From Shinella sp. (GTDB lineage: Bacteria; Pseudomonadota; Alphaproteobacteria; Rhizobiales; Rhizobiaceae), in the NCBI GenBank assembly GCA_003248775.1, contig QFQX01000021.1, positions 9,183-73,182 on the forward strand: a DNA stretch of 64,000 nt. Direction: 5' to 3'. The notes beneath the pieces are model-generated. The model worked only from the letters and a program-made list of their open reading frames with translations, was not told where the DNA came from and ran no database searches. Position numbers and translations under genes: made by a program. Below are positions 1 through 8,012 of this stretch, in pieces (positions within the stretch are counted from its first letter, which is position 1; each line of letters opens with the position of its first letter).

Positions 1-484
1 CGGCGCGCAGGCGCACCCTGGTTCCCGGTTCAGGTTCGGAAAACAGGGTTACGGCGATGTCGGCCTCGGCATTGGCGACGGCTTCGATGGCGGCGCGGGC
101 GGATGCGATGGTCACGGAAAAACGGATTTTCGGGAATTTCAGGCTGAAATCGGCAAGCGCCGGTGCAAGCAGGTTGGCGACCGTGGCGCCGCTTGCGAAG
201 ATGTTGACGTGTCCGCGCTTCAGCCCTTCCAGATCGTCGATCAGCTGGCGGACGTGATCCAGTTCCCGGAGTGTCTTGCCGGCGCGGGCGGCGAGCAGTT
301 CGCCGGCGGATGTCAGGCGTACCCCGCGGCTGGAGCGTTCGATGAGCGGTGTGCCGAAGTAATGTTCGAGCTGGTCGATCTGGCGGGCGAGAGCGGTGGG
401 CTGGATGTTGAGCTTGTCGGCGGCGGCGCGGATCGAGCGGGCGCGCACCAGTTCGTCGAAATAGATCAGAGCCCGGATCTGCAT
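1..484 (-). CDS. LysR-family transcriptional regulator (3' truncated by window edge)
   Basis: The minus strand encodes an open frame starting MQIRALIYFDELVRARSIRAA and running off the window, with 161 codons visible. It has the N-terminal winged helix-turn-helix of LysR regulators at about residues 2-60 (AADKLNIQPTALARQIDQLE), then the beginning of the effector-binding domain. The ATG at 484 is the first start codon in a good HTH context, but no strong ribosome binding site precedes it. The target genes cannot be told, because everything downstream lies outside the window. The family assignment is firm; the role is unknown. Confidence 0.85.
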   Translation of the reverse strand, partial: MQIRALIYFDELVRARSIRAAADKLNIQPTALARQIDQLEHYFGTPLIERSSRGVRLTSAGELLAARAGKTLRELDHVRQLIDDLEGLKRGHVNIFASGATVANLLAPALADFSLKFPKIRFSVTIASARAAIEAVANAEADIAVTLFSEPEPGTRVRLRA

Positions 485-599
485 GTCTGGATTTGCCGCC
501 CTCGTTTCCACTGGCGGGTTGATGGTTACCGCCAGTGGAATTGGTAGGGGCTCGTTCGCGCGGAGACAAGCCCCGGTTCCGGTCCCTGTCGTGGGGCCG

Positions 600-896
600 T
601 CAGGCGTGTGGCTTCATGGGGTGACTGTTTCCGGTTTTCGGCAAGGCGCTTTCATCCAGCAGACCCGCCTTGCGGGCTGCTTCGATGAAGGTCTTGCGGG
701 CAATGTCGGCCGCCTTGTCCGTTTCCAGGGCCATGCCGCACCAGCGTCTGGCGCGTTGATAGGCGGCTCCATGGCGGACGGGCCATTCCTCCTCAAGGAA
801 ATAGAGAGCGTCACAGGCTTCCTTGAAGCTTCTCGTCAGGCCGCATTGCAGTTTCAGTTCGACGGGTTCGTTCCAGGTGGGCGGTGTGTTGGTCAT
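600..896 (-). CDS. DUF982 domain-containing protein
   Basis: This 98-residue protein fits the DUF982 family, which is largely restricted to rhizobia and relatives. It has an N-terminal stretch WNEPVELKL, then EACDALYFLEEEWPVRHGAAY, and a C-terminal ARKTFIEAARKAGLL. The function of the family is unknown. I chose the ATG at 896 because GGAG lies 8 bases upstream; an in-frame ATG at 908 and a longer start at 947 have no such site. A stress-type promoter element (921-945) lies just upstream, so it may belong to the general stress regulon. It is a single gene, about 80 bp before the PfkB kinase stop. Confidence 0.8.
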   Translation of the reverse strand: MTNTPPTWNEPVELKLQCGLTRSFKEACDALYFLEEEWPVRHGAAYQRARRWCGMALETDKAADIARKTFIEAARKAGLLDESALPKTGNSHPMKPHA

Positions 897-920
897 CGCA
901 TACTCCATTGCGGAAGCCCC

Positions 921-945
921 AACACCCGAGACCGGACAAGGTTCC
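921..945 (-). promoter_or_regulatory. Candidate EcfG-type (general stress) promoter for the DUF982 gene
   Basis: On the minus strand GGAAC (945-941) is followed after 17 bases by GTT (923-921). This equals GGAAC-N18-TT, the spacing used by EcfG/RpoE2 promoters in rhizobia. It ends 24 bases before the DUF982 start codon. The same pattern occurs at five further places in the last 6 kb of the window. Confidence 0.5.
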
Positions 946-977
946 ATCGAAACGGAAAAATTTTTGAAGCGGTTTCC

Positions 978-1835
978 TCAGGGCGTGCTTTCGGCCTCGG
1001 CGGTCGCCGCATCACGGTTGCGCAGCCAGGCCGCGGTTCTCTCGCAGGCGGAGGCGGCGGCATCGGTGATCGGCATGCCGTTCAGGAGTTCATGAAGCAC
1101 TGCGCCGCTGAAGCTGTCGCCCGCGCCGATGGTGTCGGCGGTCACGACTTTCTCATGTACGCCGATGCGGGTTTCGCTGCGACCGTCATAGACGCAGATT
1201 TCATTCGGGCCATCGGTCAGCATCAGGTCTTTCAGCCGGTCGCCGGCGATTGCGCAGGCCGCCCGCCAGATTTCGGTGAGGCTCAGGCCCGGAAAATCGG
1301 CTCTGGAACCGACGATGATATCGGCAGGCCGCGGCGTCGGGTGCCGCAACGGAAATTGCGAAACGACCAGCGTTGCCTTGTCGAGCGAGGCGACGACGTT
1401 GTCCGCAAGCTGCATGCCGTTGACATAGAAGGCCCTCGCCCGGAGCGGCCGGTCCAGCGTGAAGCTGCGGGTGGTGCGCTTGGTGCTGCCGAGGATCGTG
1501 CGTTCACCGGCCGGGTCGAGGAAGATCTCGGCGAACTCCGTTTCGCCGTCGCGCATTGTGATGTGGCCGGTGCCGAAACCCGCCTTCCGAAGCTCTTCGA
1601 GCGCCTTTCGACCATGCTCGTCATCGACAAGGGAGGAGACAAGCTCGACGTCGCGACCGAGCGCAAGCAACATGCTGCCGGTGTAATAGCCGCCTCCGCC
1701 CAGCCGCACATTGCGGTCGATCCAGGCGATGCGGCCGCCGGGGCGGAGTGGTTCCTTCAGGCGCCAGACACGGTCATGGTTGATGTGGCCGATGACGACG
1801 ACCGGATCGTTGCCGGCGGATGGTTCTGGCTGCAT
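978..1835 (-). CDS. PfkB/ribokinase-family carbohydrate kinase
   Basis: The 285-residue protein belongs to the PfkB sugar/nucleoside kinase family. A glycine-rich substrate-lid segment RLGGGGYYTG lies near residue 45, and the signature DTIGAGDSF at about 234-242 supplies the anion hole and catalytic Asp (about D240). The start at 1835 is preceded by AAGGT at good spacing; a longer frame to 1925 has a basic leader that looks untranslated. The substrate cannot be read from sequence: sugars, nucleosides and keto-sugar acids are all possible. It lies on the same strand as the flavoprotein gene upstream (about 110 bp gap), so they may be cotranscribed. Confidence 0.85.
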   Translation of the reverse strand: MQPEPSAGNDPVVVIGHINHDRVWRLKEPLRPGGRIAWIDRNVRLGGGGYYTGSMLLALGRDVELVSSLVDDEHGRKALEELRKAGFGTGHITMRDGETEFAEIFLDPAGERTILGSTKRTTRSFTLDRPLRARAFYVNGMQLADNVVASLDKATLVVSQFPLRHPTPRPADIIVGSRADFPGLSLTEIWRAACAIAGDRLKDLMLTDGPNEICVYDGRSETRIGVHEKVVTADTIGAGDSFSGAVLHELLNGMPITDAAASACERTAAWLRNRDAATAEAESTP

Positions 1836-1943
1836 GTTACCTTGTTTCCCTGCCCGGTTCTGTGGCGGCGACGGTTGCTTCCTGCGCTCGCTGCCAAGGA
1901 TGGCGGCAAGCCGTCGCCTCTTCAAGAGTGGTGTTTTCGGGCG

Positions 1944-3155
1944 TTAGTTTGTCGTTTCGTCAAGCCATTGCCGGATGCAGGATGCCGCGGCCTTGCCGGT
2001 GGCGAGGCAGGCGGTCAGCAGATAACCTCCGGTCGGGGCCTCCCAGTCGAGCATCTCTCCGGCAACGAAACTCCCGGGCATCGCCTTCAGCATGAAGTTG
2101 TCGTCGATGCCGTCAAAGGAAATGCCGCCGGCCGACGAGATGGCCTCGGCGATGGGGCGTGGTGACGTGACGGGCAGGGGCAGCGCCTTGATGAGACGGG
2201 CAAGCGCTTCCGCATCGAGGCGATTGGCGTCGGGGACGAGTTCCCGCAGCAGGGCGGCCTTGACGCCGTCGAGGCCGGTCGCCTTGCGCAACCGGTTGGA
2301 AAAGCTCGCCTTGGTGTCCTGCCTTGCCAGATCGCGCGCCAGTCTTTCCGTAGTGCGGCCGGGGGCGAGATCGAGAACGAGGCTCGCCTTGCCGGTGGTG
2401 GCCAGCGCGTCGCGCAGCGCTGCGGCATGGGCATAGACGAGGCTGCCCTCGATGCCGTGACGGCTGATGACGAATTCGCCGGGAATGGTGCCTGCCGCAC
2501 TTGTCGCGGCCACGGATTTCAGCGGCTCGCCTGCGAAGCGTTCGAGGAAGGTTTGCGAGAATGCACAGTCGAAGCCGCAATTGGCCGGCCGGAAGTCATG
2601 GATGTCGACGTTCCTTTCGCGCAGCCACGCCGTCCATCCCGCATCGGAGCCAAGCTTCGGCCAGCTTGCGCCGCCCAGCGCCAGCAGCACGGCATCCGCC
2701 TCGATCCGCTTTTCGCCTTCCGGGGCCTCGATGCGATAAACGTCACCGTCGAAGCCGGTCCAGCGATGCCTCGTCAGGATCGAGACGCCCTGCGCTTCCA
2801 GCCGCTTCAGCCAGGCGCGCAGCAACGGCGAGGCCTTCATTGCCTTTGGAAAGACGCGGCCCGAAGTGCCGACGAAGGTTTCCGTGCCGAGTGCTGTCGC
2901 CCAGTCGCGGATGTCATCCGGGGTGAAGGCATCCAGCGCCGGCCGTAGCCTTTCGCCCGCCGTGCCGAAGCGGGTGACGAAGCGCTCGTAAGGTTCGGCA
3001 TGGGTGATGTTGAGGCCGGATTTGCCCGCGAGCAGGAATTTCCGGCCAACGGTCGGCATCGCCTCATAAACGGTGACGGCATGGCCGGCGCGGGAGAGTT
3101 CGTCCGCCGCCATCAGCCCTGCCGGCCCGCCGCCGATGATCGCGATGCGTTTCAT
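1944..3155 (-). CDS. HI0933-like FAD/NAD(P)-binding flavoprotein (TIGR03862/BaiN-like)
   Basis: The 403-residue flavoprotein has an N-terminal Rossmann dinucleotide motif IIGGGPAGLMAADEL (about residues 5-19), GRKFLLAGKSGLNITHAEP typical of the HI0933/YhiN family, and a C-terminal FAD-contact segment GEMLDWEAPTGGYLLTACLATG. Family members are soluble and poorly characterised; TIGR03862 members have been called aminoacetone oxidase-like. The ATG at 3155 is preferred over the one at 3161 because AAGGA lies 5 bases before it, whereas it directly abuts the earlier ATG. Physiological substrate unknown. Confidence 0.85.
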   Translation of the reverse strand: MKRIAIIGGGPAGLMAADELSRAGHAVTVYEAMPTVGRKFLLAGKSGLNITHAEPYERFVTRFGTAGERLRPALDAFTPDDIRDWATALGTETFVGTSGRVFPKAMKASPLLRAWLKRLEAQGVSILTRHRWTGFDGDVYRIEAPEGEKRIEADAVLLALGGASWPKLGSDAGWTAWLRERNVDIHDFRPANCGFDCAFSQTFLERFAGEPLKSVAATSAAGTIPGEFVISRHGIEGSLVYAHAAALRDALATTGKASLVLDLAPGRTTERLARDLARQDTKASFSNRLRKATGLDGVKAALLRELVPDANRLDAEALARLIKALPLPVTSPRPIAEAISSAGGISFDGIDDNFMLKAMPGSFVAGEMLDWEAPTGGYLLTACLATGKAAASCIRQWLDETTN

Positions 3156-3180
3156 GCTCATCCTTCATCCCTTTGTTCTG

Positions 3181-3228
3181 ACGCAATTCCGGACGCAAAA
3201 CCGCTTCACACTTTTGCTGGAATTGCGT
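3181..3228. repeat. Palindromic intergenic element (GCAAAACCGC family), also terminator-like
   Basis: ACGCAATTCC (3181-3190) and GGAATTGCGT (3219-3228) form a perfect 10-bp inverted repeat, with an inner GCAAAA/TTTTGC pair around ACCGCTTCACAC. The core GCAAAACCGCT-CA-CACTTTTGC recurs at 22397-22441 and its left half at the end of the window. It overlaps the stop codon of the aminotransferase gene and could act as a transcription stop or mRNA 3' stabiliser. Confidence 0.7.
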
Positions 3229-4403
3229 TAGTCAAGCCGGAAGCCGGAGAGGCGATCCGTCAGGGCTTCGATGGTTGCCGAATCCGCATTGGCGAAGGCA
3301 AAGCGCAGATAGCCTTCCTGCGCTTCGCCGAAATAGGCTCCGGGAATGCAGACGACGCCGGCCTCGCGGGCGAGCTTCTCTGCCACCAGCGCGGAATGCT
3401 TGCCTTCGAAGGGATGGCGGATGAAGGCGAAATAGGCGCCGAGCGAATCCATCTGCCATTCCGGCAGCTTTGCCATGACGGACTTAAGCGTATCCGCGCG
3501 TTTCAGGATTTCCCTGCGGTTGGCGTTGCGCCAGTCGCGCAGCGCCGGAATGGCGCGGGCGACGGCGGCCTGCGGCGCGCGCGGTGCGCAGATCTGCAGG
3601 TTGTCCATCACCTTGGCGATTTCCGCGACGGCTTTCGGGCCGGCGGTGACGGCGCCGAGGCGATGACCCGGAATGCAGAAGGACTTCGAGAAGGAATAGA
3701 GCAGGATCAGGTTGTCTTCCCAGCCGGGAATGGACAGGAGGTCATGCGGCTTGTCGCCTTCCGGCAGGAAGTCCCGGTAGGTTTCGTCGAGGATCAGCCA
3801 GACGCCGGCCTGACGGCAGGCTTCGAAGATTTCCCGCAGCAGGCCGGCCGGATAGATCGCGCCGGTCGGATTGTTCGGCGAGACGAGCGCGATGGCCTTG
3901 ATGCCCTTCGCCAGTGCCGCGCGCACCGCATCGAGATCCGGCACGAAACCCTTTGCCGGATCGAGCGGCACCAGCACCCGCTCGATGTCCATCATGGCAA
4001 GCGTGGTTTCCTGGTTGAAGTAGAAGGGCTCGGTCAGCGCCACCTTGTCGCCCGGACCGGCAATCGCCATGGCGACAGCCATGAAGGCCTGATTGCAGCC
4101 GGAGGTGATGTGGATGTTCTGCGCTTCGACCGGTGCGCCATAGATTTCGGCAGCATCTTCAGCATAGACCTTGCGCAGGTCGGTTTCACCCTCGATCGGA
4201 CCGTAGCCGGCAAAGCCGCGCGAGGATGCTGCCTCTCCGAGCCATGCCAGCAGGTCCGGATGCGGTGGATAGCCGGGGACTGCCTGCGACAGGTCGATCA
4301 GCGGGCCGCGGCTGCCGTCATAGGCGCGCGCCCAGGCAAAGACGGAGGGGACCGGCGGAGGGGAGAGGCGGGAAACGAGAGAATTGAACGATGCGGATGG
4401 CAT
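3228..4403 (-). CDS. PLP-dependent aminotransferase, class I/II (AspC-like fold)
   Basis: The 391-residue protein is a fold-type I aminotransferase. Visible marks are ITSGCNQAFMA for cofactor phosphate contacts, LVSPNNPTGAIYP, LILDETYRDFLP with the Asp that binds the pyridine nitrogen, and LLYSFSKSFCIPGHRLG with the Schiff-base lysine in SFSKS. Length is normal for the class (about 390). The start at 4403 places it 37 bp downstream of the LysR stop; the frame is open to 4511 but that would overlap the LysR gene extensively. The amino-acid substrate cannot be assigned from sequence. It is probably cotranscribed with the LysR gene upstream. Confidence 0.88.
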   Translation of the reverse strand: MPSASFNSLVSRLSPPPVPSVFAWARAYDGSRGPLIDLSQAVPGYPPHPDLLAWLGEAASSRGFAGYGPIEGETDLRKVYAEDAAEIYGAPVEAQNIHITSGCNQAFMAVAMAIAGPGDKVALTEPFYFNQETTLAMMDIERVLVPLDPAKGFVPDLDAVRAALAKGIKAIALVSPNNPTGAIYPAGLLREIFEACRQAGVWLILDETYRDFLPEGDKPHDLLSIPGWEDNLILLYSFSKSFCIPGHRLGAVTAGPKAVAEIAKVMDNLQICAPRAPQAAVARAIPALRDWRNANRREILKRADTLKSVMAKLPEWQMDSLGAYFAFIRHPFEGKHSALVAEKLAREAGVVCIPGAYFGEAQEGYLRFAFANADSATIEALTDRLSGFRLD

Positions 4404-4440
4404 GATGATTTCGGCAGTCCTGATGCTTTGTTCGGTTGGT

Positions 4441-5493
4441 TCAAGCCTTGGTGGCGGTCTTTCTTGCGGAGGCGGATGTCGCCTTGCGTGTTCGTGACAA
4501 GGTGGTTGCATTTTCCGGTTTTACCGTGCCTGTCGCCGTGCCCGTATTCGCGGCTCGAATGTTGCGCGCTCTGTGAGCGGGGCGGGGCAAGGGCAGTGGC
4601 TGCGAACCCTGCTCGCTTTCGAGTGTGGCGAAGAGCCAGTCGATGAAGACGCGGGCAATCGGGGCGGCGCGCACCTCGTTTCGCGTGGCGACATAGAAGG
4701 CATTGGCGGCGCGTACCGAGAGATCGAAGGGAATGATCAGCTCGCCCGAGGCGATCAGGCTGGAAGCCGTGATGTTGTCGCCAAGCGCGATGCCCTGACC
4801 GTGGCGCGCGGCTTCGGTGGAAAGCCTTGCGTCGCTCATGAAATGCTCCCGGTGGCGGGGCATGTCGAGCTGGTCGGCAGCGGCAAGCCAGGTATTCCAT
4901 TCCTGTCCGTTGTCGCCGTGAAGAAGCACATGGTCACGCAGGTCGCGTACGGATCGCAGCGGTCGCGAATTCAGCAGTGAGGGGGAGGCGACGGGGAAAA
5001 GGTCCAGCGTGCTCCAAAGCCGCGTCCAGCAGTCCCGCCAGCTTCCCGGTCCGTAGAGAATGGCGATGTCGATGTCTGGCGAATGGATGAGGCTTGCGTC
5101 ATTGCTCGAGGTCAGCGTCAGGCTGATATCCGGATACTGCTCGCTGAAGCTGCCCATGCGCGGCACCAGCCAGAGGGAGAGCAGGGCGGGCACACAGGAA
5201 ATCCTGAGATTGCCGCTGGTGGTCGGCCGGTTCATCAGCGCCGTTGCGGCGGCGATGCCGTCGAATGCCGAGGAAACCGCCGGCAGCAGCAGGGCTCCCT
5301 GCGGCGTCAGCTTCAGCCGTTTGCCGCCACGCTCGAAGAGCTGCGTCTTCAGCGTTTCCTCAAGCGTCTTGATCTGGTGGCTGACCGCGCCATGGGTGAC
5401 GTTCAGCTCACGGGCCGCCGCTGAAATCGATCCGCGTCTGGCGGCGGCCTCGAAAGCGCGCAGCGGATTGAGCGGTGGCAGGCGATGGGACAT
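4441..5493 (-). CDS. LysR-family regulator, GcvA-like
   Basis: The 350-residue protein starts MSHRLPPLNPLRAFEAAARRG, the typical GcvA-subgroup opening, followed by the HTH SISAAARELNVTHGAVSHQIKTLE. The effector domain runs to about residue 300. Unusually, a tail of about 45 residues rich in Thr, Ala, Arg and Lys follows (ending ATSASARKTATKA), which looks disordered. It lies divergently from the ureohydrolase/ABC operon with a 179-bp gap, the classic LysR arrangement, so it probably controls that operon. The aminotransferase follows 37 bp downstream on the same strand and may be cotranscribed. Confidence 0.88.
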   Translation of the reverse strand: MSHRLPPLNPLRAFEAAARRGSISAAARELNVTHGAVSHQIKTLEETLKTQLFERGGKRLKLTPQGALLLPAVSSAFDGIAAATALMNRPTTSGNLRISCVPALLSLWLVPRMGSFSEQYPDISLTLTSSNDASLIHSPDIDIAILYGPGSWRDCWTRLWSTLDLFPVASPSLLNSRPLRSVRDLRDHVLLHGDNGQEWNTWLAAADQLDMPRHREHFMSDARLSTEAARHGQGIALGDNITASSLIASGELIIPFDLSVRAANAFYVATRNEVRAAPIARVFIDWLFATLESEQGSQPLPLPRPAHRARNIRAANTGTATGTVKPENATTLSRTRKATSASARKTATKA

Positions 5494-5523
5494 GGTCTCG
5501 GTGCTTGTTAGTTTTTCTCACAG

Positions 5524-5540
5524 CGATTGCTATAACATCG
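5524..5540. promoter_or_regulatory. Candidate LysR operator between the GcvA-like gene and the ureohydrolase operon
   Basis: CGAT (5524-5527) and ATCG (5537-5540) form a short dyad with AT-rich DNA between them, in the 179-bp divergent intergenic region. It resembles a T-N11-A type LysR site but the arms are only 4 bp, so this is weak evidence. Confidence 0.3.
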
Positions 5541-5672
5541 TGAATTGCTTTTCTACCCCCCATGCGGCTTAATGCTTACAATAGAGGCAGGCGCCGGAAC
5601 TGCCGTTTAAACAGTCGTCCGCGACGGGAGCTCCTGTTTCGCAGGGCATCGGCAAGAAGGGTGAAAGACGAA

Positions 5673-6728
5673 ATGACTTTCGACGAAAAGCGACTTCAGG
5701 AACTGCGCGCCAAATACGGTGACGACAAGGCCGGTGAAATCTTCGACGAGAAGTTCGCCAAGGTCGGCGAGAAGATCTTCTCCAACGGCACCCGCGCCGC
5801 ACCTTATGCCGGCATCCCGACCTTCCTGTCCGCACCGCATCGCCCGATCGATCCGGCAGCGCCCGACTTCGGTGACCTGCAGGTAGGGATCGTCGGCGTG
5901 CCGATGGACCTCGGCGTGTCCAACCGTCCGGGTTCGCGTTTCGGACCTCGCGCGCTGCGCGCCATCGACCGCATCGGCCCGTACAATCACGTTCTGGAAT
6001 GCGCGCCGATCTTCGATCTCAAGGTTGCCGATATCGGCGACGTGCCGTTCTCCAGCCGCTACCGACTGGAACTCAGCCATGAGGACATCGAGAAGCATCA
6101 CACCAAGATCGTCGAAGCCGGCTTGCTGCCGCTTTCCGTCGGTGGCGATCACTCGATCAGCCATCCGATCCTGAAGGCTGTCGCGAAGAAGCACGGCCCT
6201 GTCGGCATGATTCATATCGATGCCCATTGCGATACCGGCGGCGCCTTCGACCAGACCAAGTTCCACCATGGCGGTCCGTTCCGCAACGCAGTGCTTGACG
6301 GCGTGCTCGATCCGACCCGCACCATCCAGATCGGCATTCGCGGCCCGGCCGAATATCTGTGGGAGTTCTCCTACGATTCCGGCATGACCGTCATCCATGC
6401 CGAGGAAGTGACCGGGCTCGGCATTCCGGCGATCATCGAGAAGGCGAAGAAGATCATCGGCGACGGCCCTACCTATCTCTCCTTCGATGTCGACAGCCTC
6501 GATCCGAGCATTGCGCCCGGCACCGGCACGCCGGAAGTCGGCGGCCTTTCCTCGCGTGAAGTGCTCGAACTCATCCGCGGTCTCAAGGGCATCAATCTGG
6601 TCGGCGGCGACGTCGTCGAGGTTGCTCCGCAGTATGATGCGACCAACAATACCGCCCATGCGGGCGCTCAGGTTCTCTTCGAAATCCTAAGCCTCATGGT
6701 CTATAGTCCGGCAATCAAGGGCCGTTGA
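5673..6728 (+). CDS. speB: Agmatinase-family ureohydrolase (agmatinase / guanidinobutyrase-like)
   Basis: The 351-residue enzyme belongs to the arginase/agmatinase superfamily, which hydrolyses guanidino compounds to an amine and urea with a two-manganese centre. All metal-ligand motifs are present: SVGGDHSIS (H160), IDAHCDTGG (D183, H185, D187) and SFDVDSLDPS (D272, D274). The ATG at 5673 is preceded by GAAGGGTG; the longer frame from 5562 has an Arg-rich leader that looks untranslated. It is the first gene of an operon with a polyamine-type ABC importer, so the importer probably brings in the guanidino substrate or a related amine. Agmatine, 4-guanidinobutyrate and other guanidino acids are all possible. 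Confidence 0.88.
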   Translation: MTFDEKRLQELRAKYGDDKAGEIFDEKFAKVGEKIFSNGTRAAPYAGIPTFLSAPHRPIDPAAPDFGDLQVGIVGVPMDLGVSNRPGSRFGPRALRAIDRIGPYNHVLECAPIFDLKVADIGDVPFSSRYRLELSHEDIEKHHTKIVEAGLLPLSVGGDHSISHPILKAVAKKHGPVGMIHIDAHCDTGGAFDQTKFHHGGPFRNAVLDGVLDPTRTIQIGIRGPAEYLWEFSYDSGMTVIHAEEVTGLGIPAIIEKAKKIIGDGPTYLSFDVDSLDPSIAPGTGTPEVGGLSSREVLELIRGLKGINLVGGDVVEVAPQYDATNNTAHAGAQVLFEILSLMVYSPAIKGR

Positions 6729-6742
6729 GAAACTGGCATTTT

Positions 6743-6773
6743 GCCCGGGACGGCGCTATCAGGCGTTCCGGGC
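6743..6773 (+). other. Intercistronic hairpin between ureohydrolase and binding-protein genes
   Basis: GCCCGGGACG (6743-6752) can pair with CGTTCCGGGC (6764-6773) with one mismatch. No T-run follows, so it is more likely an RNA processing or stability element than a terminator. Confidence 0.45.
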
Positions 6774-6828
6774 TCGACTTCACGATAACCAACCAAGACA
6801 TAAGCAACGAAGACAAGGGAACAGGACC

Positions 6829-7917
6829 ATGAAAAACATCCTCAACGCTTCCGTCAGCCGCCGCGGCGTGCTGGCCGGCTCGCTTGCCGGCGCCGGCATG
6901 CTCGCCATGCCCTCGATCCTGCGTGCCCAGGACAAGTCGCTGAAGGTCGGCGTCTATGGCGGCTACTTCAAGGATTCCTTCGACAAGAACATCTTTGCCG
7001 AATTCACCAAGGCAACCGGCATCGCCGTCGAATCCGTGGCCGAGCCGACCGGCGAAGCATGGCTGGTGCAACTCGAGCAGGCCGCAAAGGCCGGCCAGGC
7101 TCCCGCCGACGTTTCGATGATTTCGCAGGTTTCCATGCTTAAGGGCCAGTCCACCGAACTGTGGACGCCGCTCGACATGGACAAGATCAAGAACGCTTCC
7201 GGCCTGATCGAGCGTTTCGTCAACAAGTATCCGGACGGCCGCGTTGCCGGTATCGGCGCCGTTGCATGGTACATCACGCTCGTCACCAACACGGATGTCT
7301 ACAAGGAAGCTCCGACCTCCTGGTCCGCTCTGTGGGATCCGGCAAACGAAGACAAGCTCGGCCTGCTGGCGCTGGTCTCCAACTCCTTCCTCCTGGAAGT
7401 GACGGCCAAGACCCACTTCGGCGGCACCAATGCGCTCGACACCGAGGAAGGCATCCTGAAGGCTTTCGAAAAGCTCGCCGAGGTCAAGCCGAACGTTCGC
7501 CTGTGGTATCGCGACGAAGCCCAGTTCGAGCAGGCGCTGAAGTCGGGCGAAATCCCGATGGGCCAGTACTACCACGACGTTACCGGCCTCGCCGCCGCTG
7601 ACGGCAATCCGGTCCGCTCCACCTTCCCGAAGGAAGGCGGCATTCAGGATTCCGGTTGCTGGGCCCTGTCGCGCGCATCGACCAAGACCGAGGAAGCACA
7701 CGTCTTCATCGACTACATGTGCCAGCCTTCGATCCAGGCAACCCTGTCGCGCAAGGTCGGCACGGCTCCGACCGTCAAGCGCGAACTTCTCGACCTGACG
7801 GCCGAGGAATTCGCCGCCGTGTCTTCCGACATCGAGCCGATCATCCCGCGCTACGACCTCTATCAGACCAAGTCCGACTGGTTGAACCAGAAGTGGACCG
7901 AACTGATCGTCGGTTGA
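6829..7917 (+). CDS. Polyamine-type ABC transporter substrate-binding protein (PotD/PotF family)
   Basis: The 362-residue periplasmic protein has a Tat-like signal (SVSRRGVLAGSLAGAGMLAMP, cleavage probably near LRAQ, residues 31-34) and then the family-1-type fold of spermidine/putrescine-binding proteins (KVGVYGGYFKDSFDKN, VSMLKGQSTELW, QFEQALKSGEIPMGQYYHD). It delivers ligand to the permeases encoded downstream. AACAGGACC precedes the ATG. Hairpins flank the gene on both sides, a usual way to give excess binding protein. Pairing with a ureohydrolase points to an amine or guanidino ligand, but this is inference. Confidence 0.88.
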   Translation: MKNILNASVSRRGVLAGSLAGAGMLAMPSILRAQDKSLKVGVYGGYFKDSFDKNIFAEFTKATGIAVESVAEPTGEAWLVQLEQAAKAGQAPADVSMISQVSMLKGQSTELWTPLDMDKIKNASGLIERFVNKYPDGRVAGIGAVAWYITLVTNTDVYKEAPTSWSALWDPANEDKLGLLALVSNSFLLEVTAKTHFGGTNALDTEEGILKAFEKLAEVKPNVRLWYRDEAQFEQALKSGEIPMGQYYHDVTGLAAADGNPVRSTFPKEGGIQDSGCWALSRASTKTEEAHVFIDYMCQPSIQATLSRKVGTAPTVKRELLDLTAEEFAAVSSDIEPIIPRYDLYQTKSDWLNQKWTELIVG

Positions 7918-7953
7918 TCGACGCCTGAACGAAAAACCAATCCAGCACTTGAG

Positions 7954-7985
7954 GTGGGGTGAGGGTCATGCGACCTTCACCCCAC
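7954..7985 (+). other. Strong intercistronic hairpin after the binding-protein gene
   Basis: GTGGGGTGA (7954-7962) pairs with TCACCCCAC (7977-7985), with GGTC/GACC inside and an ATGC loop. It lies in the 95-bp gap between the binding-protein and ATPase genes and has no T-run, consistent with a 3' mRNA stabiliser or partial attenuator. Confidence 0.6.
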
Positions 7986-8012
7986 TGTCATCGGAACTTT
8001 TGCGGAGACATG

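Noticed and set aside
483..2165. Long plus-strand frame opposite the DUF982 and kinase genes
   Set aside because: It is the antisense of genes with clear domain motifs on the minus strand; high GC keeps such antisense frames open.
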